This document shows, piece after piece, positions 14,245 through 22,959 of a stretch of 44,498 bases of DNA (positions are counted from its first letter, which is position 1; each line of letters begins with the position of its first letter). Position numbers and translations under genes: made by a program. This stretch comes from a virus. The notes under the pieces were generated by a model that worked only from the letters and a program-made list of their open reading frames with translations, made no database searches and was not told the origin of the DNA. The stretch spans positions 1 to 44,498 of the IMG/VR virus record IMGVR_UViG_3300048800_000097, one strand, 5' to 3'.

Positions 14245-15420
14245 TCACGGCGCCTGGCCCTCGATGATCTGCAGACGCTTATCGACGTTCTGCAGCAGGG
14301 AGCCCAGGGTCTGGGGGTGGATGATGGTGTCCTGCGAGGGCGGCCCCAGGATAAGGGGCACGCTCTCGGCCTGCCCAGCATCGGGCGGGGTGATGTCATA
14401 GCCCACGATGCGCTGCAGCAGGCTCAGGCCGGCGGGGAAGCGGAGGGCATCGGTGATCTGGATCTGACAGTCATCCCCCTGGGTGTAGCTGCCCAGGATT
14501 GGGTCCATGTCCGCGCGCACGGTGATTTCAGGGATCGTCACCACCTGGGCCCGGGCGTTGACGTCGGAGCTGGCGCGGTCGTCAAGGGTGGCCTGCACCG
14601 TCACGTCTTTATACGGGACCACCGCCTCCAGCAGGGGGTAGCCGGCGGCGATGAGATCGGCGCGGTTGGCGGTGCTCAGGAGCTGGGCGGCGCCGGCGCC
14701 GGCGCCGGTGGCCATGATCGCGGTGGCCTGGGTGGTGCCATCCTCGGGCCAGCCGTAGTCGATGATGTTGCCGGGGAAGTCGAACACCCAGCCGGTCATG
14801 CCCTGACCCTGGCCCCGGCGCGGGTAGCTCAAGCGAAGGGTCTTGGTGGGCAGGCCGCTGCTGTTGTAGGCCACGTCCACGGCAAAGTCGAAGCCGCCCG
14901 CGACCGCGGACAGCTCGACGATGGCATCGCCGATCTTTTTGAGGTCGTAGCTGTTGTAGGTGCGACTGACCAGACGCCCGCTAACTTCAGCGCCCACGAT
15001 GATGCCGATGTTGCCGCCAGAGGCCGCCTGAGCCCAGTTGACGAGGTCTCGCACGATGAAGAGCTGGTCAGCGGCGGCGTAGGTCTTGGTGGCCGTCAGG
15101 AATCGGCGGAAGAAATACCCAAAGAAATCAGTCCCGGCCAGGGTCAACTTGGGCGCGCTTGCCCAGTAGGGGCCACGGACCCAGATAATGCCACCCCAGA
15201 GCAAGGTCCCGTCGCGGTCGAGGTAGAGCGCGGTCCGGCTCGGCTGGGTGCCGCTGAGCAGGTCGGCGATGCGGTTGGCGCTGTTCCCCTGCAGGTAGAG
15301 GTCCCCCTGGAAGCTGCCGGCTGCGTTGAGGCGTACGCCGGCAGTGACGGCCTTCAGCGGCAGTTCGGCCAAGATGGCGTTGGTCATCAGGTCCGCAACG
15401 AGATAGGTATAAGTCGCCAA
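14245..15420 (-). CDS. minor tail protein, Gp37-like (ReqiPepy6 type)
   Basis: A 391-aa protein read from TTG 15420. The N-terminus (MATYTYLVADLMTNAILAEL) and the motif GDLYLQGNSANRIADLLSGT with YLDRDGTLLWGGIIW are typical of the siphovirus ReqiPepy6 Gp37-like tail proteins of actinophages. The middle holds a tail-hub-like domain, and LLQRIVGYDITPPDAGQ lies near the end. It probably forms part of the tail tip with Dit and the upstream fibre-like protein. Confidence 0.75.
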   Translation of the reverse strand: MATYTYLVADLMTNAILAELPLKAVTAGVRLNAAGSFQGDLYLQGNSANRIADLLSGTQPSRTALYLDRDGTLLWGGIIWVRGPYWASAPKLTLAGTDFFGYFFRRFLTATKTYAAADQLFIVRDLVNWAQAASGGNIGIIVGAEVSGRLVSRTYNSYDLKKIGDAIVELSAVAGGFDFAVDVAYNSSGLPTKTLRLSYPRRGQGQGMTGWVFDFPGNIIDYGWPEDGTTQATAIMATGAGAGAAQLLSTANRADLIAAGYPLLEAVVPYKDVTVQATLDDRASSDVNARAQVVTIPEITVRADMDPILGSYTQGDDCQIQITDALRFPAGLSLLQRIVGYDITPPDAGQAESVPLILGPPSQDTIIHPQTLGSLLQNVDKRLQIIEGQAP

Positions 15421-15422
15421 GC

Positions 15423-16448
15423 TCAGCCCAGGAAATGAACCGAGAGCCAGCCGGTGAATCCGATCGCGCCGCCGGGCGAGATCCCCATCACGTTGATCGT
15501 CTGCCCAGCCGTGACTTGTATGTGGGTCGAACCTGTCAGCCCACTGTTCGCCGCTAGGTTGACTACATCTTGCAGGTTATGGACGCTCGACCCATTGATC
15601 CCAACGGCGAGCCTAATTTGCCCGCCACCGGAGGCGCTGACAATTTCGAGACCAGCGCTGACGTGCCAAATCCCGGTGTAGGGAACGGTGAAGCCGTTGC
15701 TCACACCCATCGCAAAGGGGTCGAGGTCACTGGTGTCCAAGGCGATGATGGTTAGTAAGTTGCCAATGGACGTTGTCGCAACCCCATGTCGACGTCCCGC
15801 GATCTTGCCGGCGGCGCCCACGATCTTCCAGGTCCCCGGCGTCCCCGCCGCGGTGCAGGTCCACAGGATGCCGTTGAGGTCGAAGACGTACTGGCCGACG
15901 ACGAAGGCCCCGGTGGTCGGGGGCCCCGCCGTGGCCTGCTGCCCGGCGTAGCGATCCGGGGCGGAGCCCTTGGCGCGGAGGTCGGTGATGTTGCCGGCCA
16001 CGATCGAGGACGCATTGGCATTGACCTGCACCCTGGCCAGCACCAGCGAGTCGGCGGGGGTCGCCGGGTCCACGGGACTGCCGGCAGGCGTCCCGGTGAC
16101 AACCACCAGCGCGGCGTCATCGTTGGCCCCGCTGTAAGCGGTGTCGCGGATGCGGGCCACAACCAGGTCGTGGCGCGGGTTGGTGACGTCGGCGGCGGCG
16201 ACGACCAGGTTGACCACGGCATCGTTCAGGAAGTAGTACGAGCCCTGGAAGGTCGCCTCAGTCCCAGCAATGAACGCGCTGCCCGCAGCGACGTCCACGC
16301 TCATATTCGGGGTGCCGTGGGCCGCGACCAGCAGGTCGGCGAAGTTGCTGATCCCCGCTTGGCCCGCCAGCGCGGCCATCATCTGACGCACCCGCTCTGC
16401 AGGGTGGCTGCCAGCCTGGACGAATATCGGCGGAGTTCTTACTGTCAT
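15423..16448 (-). CDS. minor tail / baseplate fibre-like protein
   Basis: A 341-aa protein from ATG 16448 (MTVRTPPIFVQAGSHPAERV) with an AGGAGG nine bases before it. The segment GSAFIAGTEATFQGSYYFLN ... NPRHDLVVARIRDTAYSGA is typical of phage tail-tip or receptor-binding proteins. The C-terminal half looks like a C1q/TNF-like beta domain (FTVPYTGIWHVSAGLEI, GWLSVHFLG). Likely host-recognition component. Confidence 0.75.
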   Translation of the reverse strand: MTVRTPPIFVQAGSHPAERVRQMMAALAGQAGISNFADLLVAAHGTPNMSVDVAAGSAFIAGTEATFQGSYYFLNDAVVNLVVAAADVTNPRHDLVVARIRDTAYSGANDDAALVVVTGTPAGSPVDPATPADSLVLARVQVNANASSIVAGNITDLRAKGSAPDRYAGQQATAGPPTTGAFVVGQYVFDLNGILWTCTAAGTPGTWKIVGAAGKIAGRRHGVATTSIGNLLTIIALDTSDLDPFAMGVSNGFTVPYTGIWHVSAGLEIVSASGGGQIRLAVGINGSSVHNLQDVVNLAANSGLTGSTHIQVTAGQTINVMGISPGGAIGFTGWLSVHFLG

Positions 16449-16458
16449 TGAAGGCCTC

Positions 16459-17319
16459 CTAAAGCCACGCGCTTCTGAATGTGAGGGTGCAGACGCTGCC
16501 GAGCTGGACGGTGTCTGCTGAATACCGCAGGTGGTTGTCTCCGGGGGTGAGTTCAAACCACCGCGAGGCCGCCGTGAGGGTGGAGCGCCGACTCGCAGTG
16601 CCGTTGAGGATGATCGTGTGGGCGGCGAAGTCGATGTCGAGGTAGTCACCAGCAGCCAGGGAGATGGCCATGGTGATGGCAGCGCCCTGGTCCGTATGCT
16701 CAATTCGCGGGTTGTCGACCGGGCCCGTAATGTGAGCGGTGGGCAGAGTTGAGTAGTTGCCGGCGTTGGTCGCTATGATTTGGCCGCTGACGGTGGCCGT
16801 GCCAAAGGTCAGCGGGAAGGTCAGCGGGAAGGTGACACCGCCACCCAGCACGGCCACGCTGGCGGCCAGGGTGGTGAGGTTGGCAGCGTACTTGCGTGGG
16901 TCGGTGGCGACCAGCTCCAGCAGGGTCTCGCCTTGGGTCTGAGCCCAGGAGAGGTCCATGCCGCCGCTGCGCTTTTTGACCCGGGCAAAGATGATGCGGG
17001 TGTTGTTGAACAGGTACAGCGGCAACTCGGCGCTGCGCATCGGCTGGAAGGCGGTCTCGAGGTCCTGGCGCATCTGCCGGAAGGTGGGGTTGTCGGGGGC
17101 GATCAGGTTGAGGCCGAGAGTGATCACCCGCTCATCCAGGTAGTCGAGACCGCCGAAGCTGCCGTCCTGCTGAGCGCGGGGCACGTCGCTCTGGCGGACG
17201 GTGGGGAGGTCGTCCACGCCGTCCATCTGGGTGACGTAGATCTTGTGCTGCAGGTCGTCGAATGTCTTGTCGAAGACGTAGTTGTTGTAGCTGCCGTTGA
17301 GAGCGCCGAGGACTGGCAT
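16459..17319 (-). CDS. distal tail protein (Dit-like)
   Basis: A 286-aa protein starting at ATG 17319, one base from the tape measure stop. Residues 1-130 hold a hub domain (LDERVITLGLNLIAPDN, MRQDLETAF). The C-terminal part has the galectin-like signature of siphovirus tail component proteins (NAGNYSTLPTAHITGPVDNP, GDYLDIDFAAHTIILNG, WFELTPGDNHLRYS). It should cap the tail tube below the tape measure. Confidence 0.8.
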   Translation of the reverse strand: MPVLGALNGSYNNYVFDKTFDDLQHKIYVTQMDGVDDLPTVRQSDVPRAQQDGSFGGLDYLDERVITLGLNLIAPDNPTFRQMRQDLETAFQPMRSAELPLYLFNNTRIIFARVKKRSGGMDLSWAQTQGETLLELVATDPRKYAANLTTLAASVAVLGGGVTFPLTFPLTFGTATVSGQIIATNAGNYSTLPTAHITGPVDNPRIEHTDQGAAITMAISLAAGDYLDIDFAAHTIILNGTASRRSTLTAASRWFELTPGDNHLRYSADTVQLGSVCTLTFRSAWL

Positions 17320-17320
17320 G

Positions 17321-19630
17321 TCAGCCCGCGCCCGTCTTCAACTGCCAGGCGATGTCGCGGCCCATCTGCCGCCCCTCGCGGGGGTCAATCTTGGCCTGGA
17401 AGTAGTTGTTCACGATCTGCTGCACTGGGCCGCCCCGGGCACCACCGCCCTGGTTGCCGCCACCCTGCCAGCCGGAGTTCTGCCCGCCCCCGAGCTGTCC
17501 CTGTAGCTGGCCCAGCTGGCTCTTCATCGCCTGGCCCACCGCGGTGCTCCGCCTCATCCCGGCGGCGACCCCGGCCATGATCGGCTCGCCCACCTGAAGC
17601 GCCATCACCGAAGACGGGCTCTTGATCCCCAGCATCCCCTTGAAGCCGCTCACGACGCTGCCCGCGACGCTGCCCACCGCGCCCGCGATCTTGCCTATCC
17701 CGCCCAGCAATCCGCTGATGAGGCCGTCGATGATCTGGCCGCCGATCGCCACCAGCTGCCCCGGCAACTTGCCGAACTCGCTCAGGATCGAGGACACCAC
17801 GTTGCCGATGGTCCCTACGACCCCGCTGATGATGCCGCCAAAGGTTGAGACAAGCCAGCCTCCGACCCCCTGGAGTATGTTCCACACCACGCCCACCGCC
17901 GCGCTCAGGAGCATGAACTCGATCTTCATCGGCAAGAGCGCGATGCTGATGACGGTGCTGATGATGCTGATCAGCGCCTGGAAGGCGGGGACCAGGCCCG
18001 GGCTGCCACCCACGATCCAGTGCCACAGGATCTGAATCTCCTGCCAGAGCCAGCCGACAACGTCGCGGACCAGTTTGATATGGGTCCAGGCGAGGACGAG
18101 GACGCCGACCAGGAGCATGATCCCGATCACGATCGCCCCGACCGGGTTAGCGTCCATGGCGAGGTTTAGGAGCCACTGGGCGGCCGCCAGCGCGGAGACC
18201 TGGCCGGTGGCGATCCCGGTGATGACCGCGCTGGCGATCATCGCCACCTTCCAGATCGTGGTGGCCACCGTCCAGGCGGTGGTCGCCACGGTGACGAGCC
18301 CGGTGGCGATCGCGTGGGCGATCATGATCGCCTTCCAGAGCACGAATCCGGCAACGACGGCGCCAACAATGGGCACGATGGTCTTGAGGTGGTCGGTGAG
18401 GAACCCGGCGGCCGCGACGAGCGGCGGGAGCGCACTCACGGCCAGCTGGGTGGCGACCGGGAGAAGCTTGGTCCCCAGTTCGATGCCGGCCCTCTCCGCG
18501 GCTGCCTTCAGCACGTCGAGTTTCTGGTTGAAGTCGCCCTGGATCGTGGACCAGCCCTGCACGTCCTTGCCGCCGTCCCTGGCAGCCTTCGAGATCGAGC
18601 CCATATTGGCCGCCCAGGTGGCGGCATGGCTGCCAGTCAGCTCGAGGGCTGCCGTCATTCCGCGGGTCCCGCCGACGGCTGCCTTCAGCGCCGCCTCGTA
18701 CTGGGCCGACCCGGCTGGGAACTTCTTGCCGATCGCGTCGGTGATCATCGCCATCGCGCCGGGGAAGTCACCCGAGGCCAGCTTTGCCGCCACAGCCGAG
18801 GTGTGCAGGCCCAGGTCGGCCAACTCTTTGGACACCGATTTCGTTATCCCGGGGATATCTTTCAACCCAATCCCCAGCCCCGCGAACTCCTTGGCGGCTG
18901 CCGAGGTGGGCCCAGCCATGGACGCCATCAGGAACCGGAGCGACTGCGTGGCGGTGGCGGCGTTGGTGCCCTGGGAGGTCATGGTGGCGATCGCACCGGT
19001 GACCTGCACGAGGGGCACGTGCAAGGCCGCGGCGGTCGGCAGGATGGCCCCCAGCGAGGCGGTCAGGTCCTCCATGTGCATCTTGCCGGCGGCCACCGTG
19101 GCCACCAGCTCGCTGGTCACCCTGGCCGCCTCGGTGGCGGGCATCTTGTAGGCGTTCAGAACCGTGGTCAGCCCGTCTGCCACGACAGCCATGTCGGCGC
19201 CGCCGACCTTGGCGCCCTCGGCGGCAGCCTTCATCACCAAGAGCCCCTGGGCGCCGTGGAAGCCCGCCGACTCGACCAGGTACATGCCTTCGCTGAGCTT
19301 TCCGGCGGAGGTGCCCACCTGCACCGACATGTCGAGCAGGCCCTGGCGGACCATGCCGATGGCGCTCTGCGACTCCCCGGCGCCGGTGACGAGCTTGGTG
19401 GTGGAGCTCTGGAAGTCGCCGGCCATCTTCACTGACGCACCGCCCACCGCGAGCAGCCCGACCGCGCCGACGAGGCCCAGGGTGGCGATCGACTTGCCGA
19501 CGCCGGCCATACCTCCGCTCGCCTTCTTCTCAAAGGAGCCGACGGCAGCGTCTCCCTCAGCCAGTCCGCCGATCAGCTCTTTGTTCGAGACGCCCAACTC
19601 GAGCGCGAGGCGGCCCAGCGTGCCGGCCAT
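17321..19630 (-). CDS. tape measure protein (TP901 family)
   Basis: A 769-aa protein from ATG 19630 (MAGTLGRLALELGVSNKELI); the upstream extension is a shadow. A TP901/PhageMin tail domain covers about residues 60-350 (MAGDFQSSTTKLVTGAGESQ ... GLTTVLNAYKMPATEAARVT). A long hydrophobic helical region follows (VVAGFVLWKAIMIAHAIATG, IVIGIMLLVGVLVLAWTHI), and then a Gly/Gln-rich linker near the C-terminus. The length suggests a tail of roughly 110-120 nm. It is coupled to the chaperone gene by TGATG. Confidence 0.9.
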   Translation of the reverse strand: MAGTLGRLALELGVSNKELIGGLAEGDAAVGSFEKKASGGMAGVGKSIATLGLVGAVGLLAVGGASVKMAGDFQSSTTKLVTGAGESQSAIGMVRQGLLDMSVQVGTSAGKLSEGMYLVESAGFHGAQGLLVMKAAAEGAKVGGADMAVVADGLTTVLNAYKMPATEAARVTSELVATVAAGKMHMEDLTASLGAILPTAAALHVPLVQVTGAIATMTSQGTNAATATQSLRFLMASMAGPTSAAAKEFAGLGIGLKDIPGITKSVSKELADLGLHTSAVAAKLASGDFPGAMAMITDAIGKKFPAGSAQYEAALKAAVGGTRGMTAALELTGSHAATWAANMGSISKAARDGGKDVQGWSTIQGDFNQKLDVLKAAAERAGIELGTKLLPVATQLAVSALPPLVAAAGFLTDHLKTIVPIVGAVVAGFVLWKAIMIAHAIATGLVTVATTAWTVATTIWKVAMIASAVITGIATGQVSALAAAQWLLNLAMDANPVGAIVIGIMLLVGVLVLAWTHIKLVRDVVGWLWQEIQILWHWIVGGSPGLVPAFQALISIISTVISIALLPMKIEFMLLSAAVGVVWNILQGVGGWLVSTFGGIISGVVGTIGNVVSSILSEFGKLPGQLVAIGGQIIDGLISGLLGGIGKIAGAVGSVAGSVVSGFKGMLGIKSPSSVMALQVGEPIMAGVAAGMRRSTAVGQAMKSQLGQLQGQLGGGQNSGWQGGGNQGGGARGGPVQQIVNNYFQAKIDPREGRQMGRDIAWQLKTGAG

Positions 19631-19959
19631 CAGACGCGGTTCTCCGCGCCGAACCACTCGGTGGCCATCCGGATCAGGTTGTCCTCTGCCTGGGCGATCT
19701 CCTCTGGGGTGGCGACCGCCTCGTCGCTGGCCTCGTCAGGCCAGAAGTCGAAGACCTCGTCCAGCACGTCCTGGGGCTGGACCAGCTGGTCCTCGCGCTC
19801 GGCGAAGAGGTTGCGAATGGAGGCCGCGATGATCGCCGTCCGGTAGTCTTCGCGGCGCTGGCCCAGGGGTTCCACGCGCTGGAAGGCCAGCACCTCCGCG
19901 AACTGGTGGGAGGTCATGTCCTGCTGCAGCGCCTCGGCTGACGGGTAGCCGAGCGTCAC
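19630..19959 (-). CDS. tail assembly chaperone, frameshift extension (gpT part)
   Basis: The 109-aa open frame is best read as the -1 frame continuation of the gene at 20438, not as an independent gene. After the slip the fusion reads RRPERRHWVDLAVTLGYPSA and goes on through DMTSHQFAEVLAFQRVEPLG to an acidic C-terminus. The domain matches the T part of siphovirus G/GT tail chaperones. The fusion product would be about 269 aa. Confidence 0.8.
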   Translation of the reverse strand: MTLGYPSAEALQQDMTSHQFAEVLAFQRVEPLGQRREDYRTAIIAASIRNLFAEREDQLVQPQDVLDEVFDFWPDEASDEAVATPEEIAQAEDNLIRMATEWFGAENRV

Positions 19960-19967
19960 GGCCAGGT

Positions 19968-20438
19968 CTACCCAGTGACGGCGCTCGGGTCGTCTTTTAA
20001 ATCGGTGACGATCTCCTCGATGTCGTCATCGCTGAGCCCGCTGAGCCGCTGGGCGACCAGGAAGACGCGCTGCAGGGAGGCCGCCGACTTCTGGGTCAGC
20101 CACTCGATGTCCGAGGGCTGGAACTGGAGCGTGCCGTCGTCGTTGATGCAGGTCTTCTGCACCAGGCTGGCACGGGTGTCAGCCAGGGTGACGCGCTGCT
20201 TCTTGGTGCCGGCGTTGACCACCATGCCGGCCTCCCAGGCGTCGCGCTCGTGGCCCGTGAGGCCCTTGACGACCACGTAGCCGCCCCACTCCGGGACGTC
20301 GAGCTCCTCTTTGCCAAGGCCGCTGTCCTGCCCGCTCTGGATGTCGCCACGGCTGAGGCGCTTGCGCTCGGGCGCCCCGCCGTTGGCAACTGGGGCCTGG
20401 GCCTGAACGGTGGGCTCGGTGAGGATCTCCTCGGTCAT
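19968..20438 (-). CDS. tail assembly chaperone (gpG part)
   Basis: A 156-aa protein from ATG 20438 (MTEEILTEPTVQAQ), coupled by ATGA to the tail tube gene. The core includes VPEWGGYVVVKGLTGHERDA and IEWLTQKSAASLQRVFLVAQ, as in actinophage tail assembly chaperones. Nine codons before its stop is the slippery heptamer TTTAAAA in the T-TTA-AAA register, giving a second, longer product. Confidence 0.85.
   Translation of the reverse strand: MTEEILTEPTVQAQAPVANGGAPERKRLSRGDIQSGQDSGLGKEELDVPEWGGYVVVKGLTGHERDAWEAGMVVNAGTKKQRVTLADTRASLVQKTCINDDGTLQFQPSDIEWLTQKSAASLQRVFLVAQRLSGLSDDDIEEIVTDLKDDPSAVTG
19995..20001 (-). promoter_or_regulatory. -1 ribosomal frameshift site TTTAAAA
   Basis: The coding strand reads GA-T TTA AAA-GAC, an exact XXXYYYZ heptamer in the correct register. 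Re-reading one base leads straight into the open frame that ends at 19630, which lies in the -1 frame relative to the first gene. Confidence 0.85.
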
Positions 20439-20866
20439 CCGCCGAGGCTCCACTGGCCGGTGGGCTTGAGCGTGCAGTCAGCCACCAGTGCGCCGGTGAC
20501 TGGGCCCATCATCTTGAAGCCCACCACGTAGGCCGAGAACTGGACGTACTTGGTGCTGGTCTTCAGGAAGAACCTGAAGTTGCGCAGCGTCCGGTTGTTC
20601 TGGTCGGCCATCATGCCGGTGTTGTTGTCGTGTGTGGGGTCGAGCACGTTGAGGTTGATGGGGAAGGTCACGTCGTCGGTCCGGATGATGGTGGGGACGA
20701 TCTCCTCAACGCCACCCGGGCTGGACTGGTTGGTGACGTCGTGGGTGTCAGTCTTCTGCCCAGGGCCGGCGATGGCGCCAACCTCGCCGATGGTGGTGAA
20801 GGCCTCTGGCGCGCCTCCATCGCCCTTACTCATTAAAAAGCCCGGCCCAGTTTTCGCCCAGCTCAC
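20435..20866 (-). CDS. major tail tube protein
   Basis: A 143-aa protein from GTG 20866 (MSWAKTGPGFLMSKGDGGAP), directly upstream of the tail chaperones. It is beta-rich (TFPINLNVLDPTHDNNTG, KYVQFSAYVVGFKMMGPVTG) and its size suits a siphovirus tail tube subunit. Assignment is mainly by position and general pattern. Confidence 0.7.
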   Translation of the reverse strand: MSWAKTGPGFLMSKGDGGAPEAFTTIGEVGAIAGPGQKTDTHDVTNQSSPGGVEEIVPTIIRTDDVTFPINLNVLDPTHDNNTGMMADQNNRTLRNFRFFLKTSTKYVQFSAYVVGFKMMGPVTGALVADCTLKPTGQWSLGG

Positions 20867-21348
20867 AGTAGATCCTCCTGGACCAGGGCCAGTTGCGGCC
20901 GGAAGTCCTCGATGTACCGGACCGCAGCGAGGAGCAGGTCAGGGCGCTCCCTCAGAAGCCCAATGCCGGTGTTGCAGTTGAAGCAGAGCAGCCCGCGAAC
21001 GGGGAGCCCGGGGACGTGGGCGTGATCGACGGCGAGCGCCTTGATGTTGCCGCTGGGGAGCATCTTGGTCTCGGGCTCCCGGCAGATCGCGCACACGCCG
21101 TCCTGGGCGTCCAGCATGCGCTGGTACTCCTGAACGCTGAGCCCGAACTTCACCCTGAGCCGGTATTCCTTGGCTGCGGTTTGCCGCTCCTCCTTGTGCG
21201 CATCACGCCAAGCCTTCTGCTCGGCACGATGGGCAGCCGCGTAGGCCCTGCGCTTGGCCAGGTATGCGGGAGTGCGCTCAGCCTCCCGCTGCCGAGGGCG
21301 GTATCCCCTGCGGTTGGCGATCCTGGCAGCGGGATCTTTGTACGGCAT
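20863..21348 (-). CDS. endonuclease VII-like HNH nuclease
   Basis: A 161-aa protein starting at ATG 21348 (MPYKDPAARIANRRGYRPRQ); the longer frame is a shadow. A basic helical N-terminus (RAYAAAHRAEQKAWRDAHKE) precedes CAICREPETKM, VDHAHVPGLPVRG and LLCFNCNTGIGLLRERPDLL, the endonuclease VII signature. It sits between structural genes, coupled by overlaps on both sides, which suggests insertion of a mobile nuclease into the tail module. Confidence 0.85.
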   Translation of the reverse strand: MPYKDPAARIANRRGYRPRQREAERTPAYLAKRRAYAAAHRAEQKAWRDAHKEERQTAAKEYRLRVKFGLSVQEYQRMLDAQDGVCAICREPETKMLPSGNIKALAVDHAHVPGLPVRGLLCFNCNTGIGLLRERPDLLLAAVRYIEDFRPQLALVQEDLL

Positions 21349-21731
21349 CAGCTCAGGGCCGGCAGTCTGACGATGCAGAACCAGACGGTGGCTGCGGAGC
21401 CCTGCAGGTGGACGGTGCCATCCGCCTGAGCCCACCCGGCGAGTGGCAGAGGACCGTGGACGGCGAACTGCGGGGTGACGCTGCCGATCGGCAGGCTGTA
21501 GGCCGTGACGTCGCCGGTGCGCGCGGTGGGGTCCGCCACGCTGTTGATTGTCACAGTGCCAGGAGCGGCCCCGGTATTCATGACCAAGATCAGCTCGCGC
21601 CCGGTGGACACGAAGCTGTTGCCGTTGGCGACGTCGGCGGGGGTGAAAACCAGCGCGGCTGAGAGCGCGGTCAGCGGGGTGGCGAAGACGCGCCCCGGCG
21701 GGGTGGTGATGGGAAGGGCTGTGATGGCCAC
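21348..21731 (-). CDS. hypothetical beta-rich structural protein
   Basis: A 127-aa protein from ATG 21731 (MAITALPITTPPGRVFATPL). The pattern GNSFVSTGRELILVMNTGAA...GTVTINS resembles a small immunoglobulin-like phage protein often encoded near capsid or neck genes. It could be a decoration or neck protein. Its position is just before the tail tube. Confidence 0.6.
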   Translation of the reverse strand: MAITALPITTPPGRVFATPLTALSAALVFTPADVANGNSFVSTGRELILVMNTGAAPGTVTINSVADPTARTGDVTAYSLPIGSVTPQFAVHGPLPLAGWAQADGTVHLQGSAATVWFCIVRLPALS

Positions 21732-22061
21732 TTACTTGCCTCCTGGGTGGGCGCTGCGCCGGTGAACGCGGACCGCCTGGCTGCCGCCCTGGATGTCCAG
21801 GAAGGCGATGTGGCAGTCGGGGCACTTGTGATTCGGGTGGCCATTCCACGCACCGGAGAGAAACTCGTCATCGCCCTCTTGGGCCGCGACCGCCTCCTGC
21901 TGGGGCGCGTCCTCGGGGTTGCTGGCGGCGGCGGCGCGGCGGGAGCTCTTGGCGTCGGCCTCGCGCTGGGCCTTGGTCTCGTCGGACTCCTCAGGAGCGT
22001 CGACGACAGAGCCGGACCGCTCGGTCAATTCGACAGGCTCGCTGCCCACAATCTCGCTCAT
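21732..22061 (-). CDS. C2H2-like zinc-finger protein with acidic N-terminus
   Basis: A 109-aa protein. Residues 1-70 are acidic and disordered. The C-terminus reads KCPDCHIAFLDIQGGSQAVR followed by VHRRSAH, a CxxC...HxxxxH finger. AGGAGG precedes ATG 22061. A short gap of 65 bp before it carries dyad site 7. Function unknown. Confidence 0.6.
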   Translation of the reverse strand: MSEIVGSEPVELTERSGSVVDAPEESDETKAQREADAKSSRRAAAASNPEDAPQQEAVAAQEGDDEFLSGAWNGHPNHKCPDCHIAFLDIQGGSQAVRVHRRSAHPGGK

Positions 22062-22077
22062 CTAGGCCTCCTGTGCC

Positions 22078-22093
22078 GGGACGTTGGCGTCCC
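22078..22093. promoter_or_regulatory. dyad operator candidate (site 7), also a perfect small hairpin
   Basis: GGGACGTTGGCGTCCC has a 6-bp perfect stem (GGGACG/CGTCCC). It lies 17 bp upstream of the gene at 22061 in the only gap of the neck-tail operon. A TACGAT box lies just upstream on the minus strand, but no good -35 is seen. Confidence 0.55.
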
Positions 22094-22126
22094 ACGCATC
22101 GTAGCAGAGCACGAAATAGAACACGC

Positions 22127-22504
22127 CTACTCGTCGATCCAGTACAGGTACTCGAGTCGCCGGCGGAACAGGCCCGTGTTGGGGTCGTCGTCCTCCTGGT
22201 CGCCGGCCTTGGTGTGCCCGTTCCCCGGGCCCGCATCGCCCTTGAGGTCGCTTATAACGGCTCCAGCGAGCGCGTTGGCGCCCTCGTAGGTGACGTCCCA
22301 GCAGTTGATCCGGATGCGGGCCTGCGTGGGGCCCTCCTCGGCCTGGGAGGCGATGGGGTTGAGGCCGCTGATGCGCTGGTAGGTGATCGCCGGCATGACG
22401 GCCTGGGCGACCAGCTTGAGCGGGGAGACGCGATCGCCCACCAGCGCCGAGGTTTTGGGCGCCTCGATGGTCAGGTAGGTGTGGAACTCATCGCTGAAGG
22501 TCAC
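22127..22504 (-). CDS. tail terminator/completion-like protein
   Basis: A 125-aa protein from GTG 22504 (GTGA overlap). MTFSDEFHTYLTIEAPKTSA ... VMPAITYQRISGLNPIASQA ... TQARIRINCWDVTYEGANAL fits the DUF3168/gp17-like tail completion proteins that close the tail at the head-proximal end. Confidence 0.7.
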   Translation of the reverse strand: MTFSDEFHTYLTIEAPKTSALVGDRVSPLKLVAQAVMPAITYQRISGLNPIASQAEEGPTQARIRINCWDVTYEGANALAGAVISDLKGDAGPGNGHTKAGDQEDDDPNTGLFRRRLEYLYWIDE

Positions 22505-22959
22505 AGCTTGCCGGCTGCCTCAAGCCGGATCCGAAGCACCGCCCCGATCTCCTCCTCGGCCTTGTCCTTGGTCTCGTCCCAGGCCGGCTGGCAGCTGGGC
22601 TGGGCGGCCATGCGGGAGGTTCCGTCCTCCAACATCGCGGGGTAATTCGGATCCACGATGTCGGTCCCGATCGTGACCAGCACGTGGTCGGCGTCCAGCT
22701 CGGGCTCGGGCAGGGCCTCCCGCTGCTTGACGTGGCCATCGTCGCCGCCCTCCTCTGGCTGCGTGATGCCGCCGATGTGGACGCTGCGCCGGTAGGTCCC
22801 AGTGTCTACGGGCGCCTTCTCCTTCCAGGCGTTCTGGACCGGGACGGCGCCGGCGGTCACGGCTGTCTTCAGCCCTCCTGGGCCCACGGCCAGGGCCACC
22901 TTCTTGAAGTTCAGATGAACGTTGGAGCTCCCCACGAGGCGGCCGACGAAGCTGGCCAC
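22501..22959 (-). CDS. HK97 gp10-like neck protein
   Basis: A 152-aa protein from GTG 22959. The motif VQNAWKEKAPVDTGTYRRSV is the signature of the HK97 gp10 / minor tail completion family. It is placed between the head closure and tail terminator genes as expected. Confidence 0.75.
   Translation of the reverse strand: MASFVGRLVGSSNVHLNFKKVALAVGPGGLKTAVTAGAVPVQNAWKEKAPVDTGTYRRSVHIGGITQPEEGGDDGHVKQREALPEPELDADHVLVTIGTDIVDPNYPAMLEDGTSRMAAQPSCQPAWDETKDKAEEEIGAVLRIRLEAAGKL

Noticed and set aside
14233-15438. Long plus-strand open frame (401 codons) opposite the Gp37-like tail gene
   Set aside because: Antisense shadow of a recognised tail gene with biased composition. The same applies to frames at 18314-19435 and 28302-29156.
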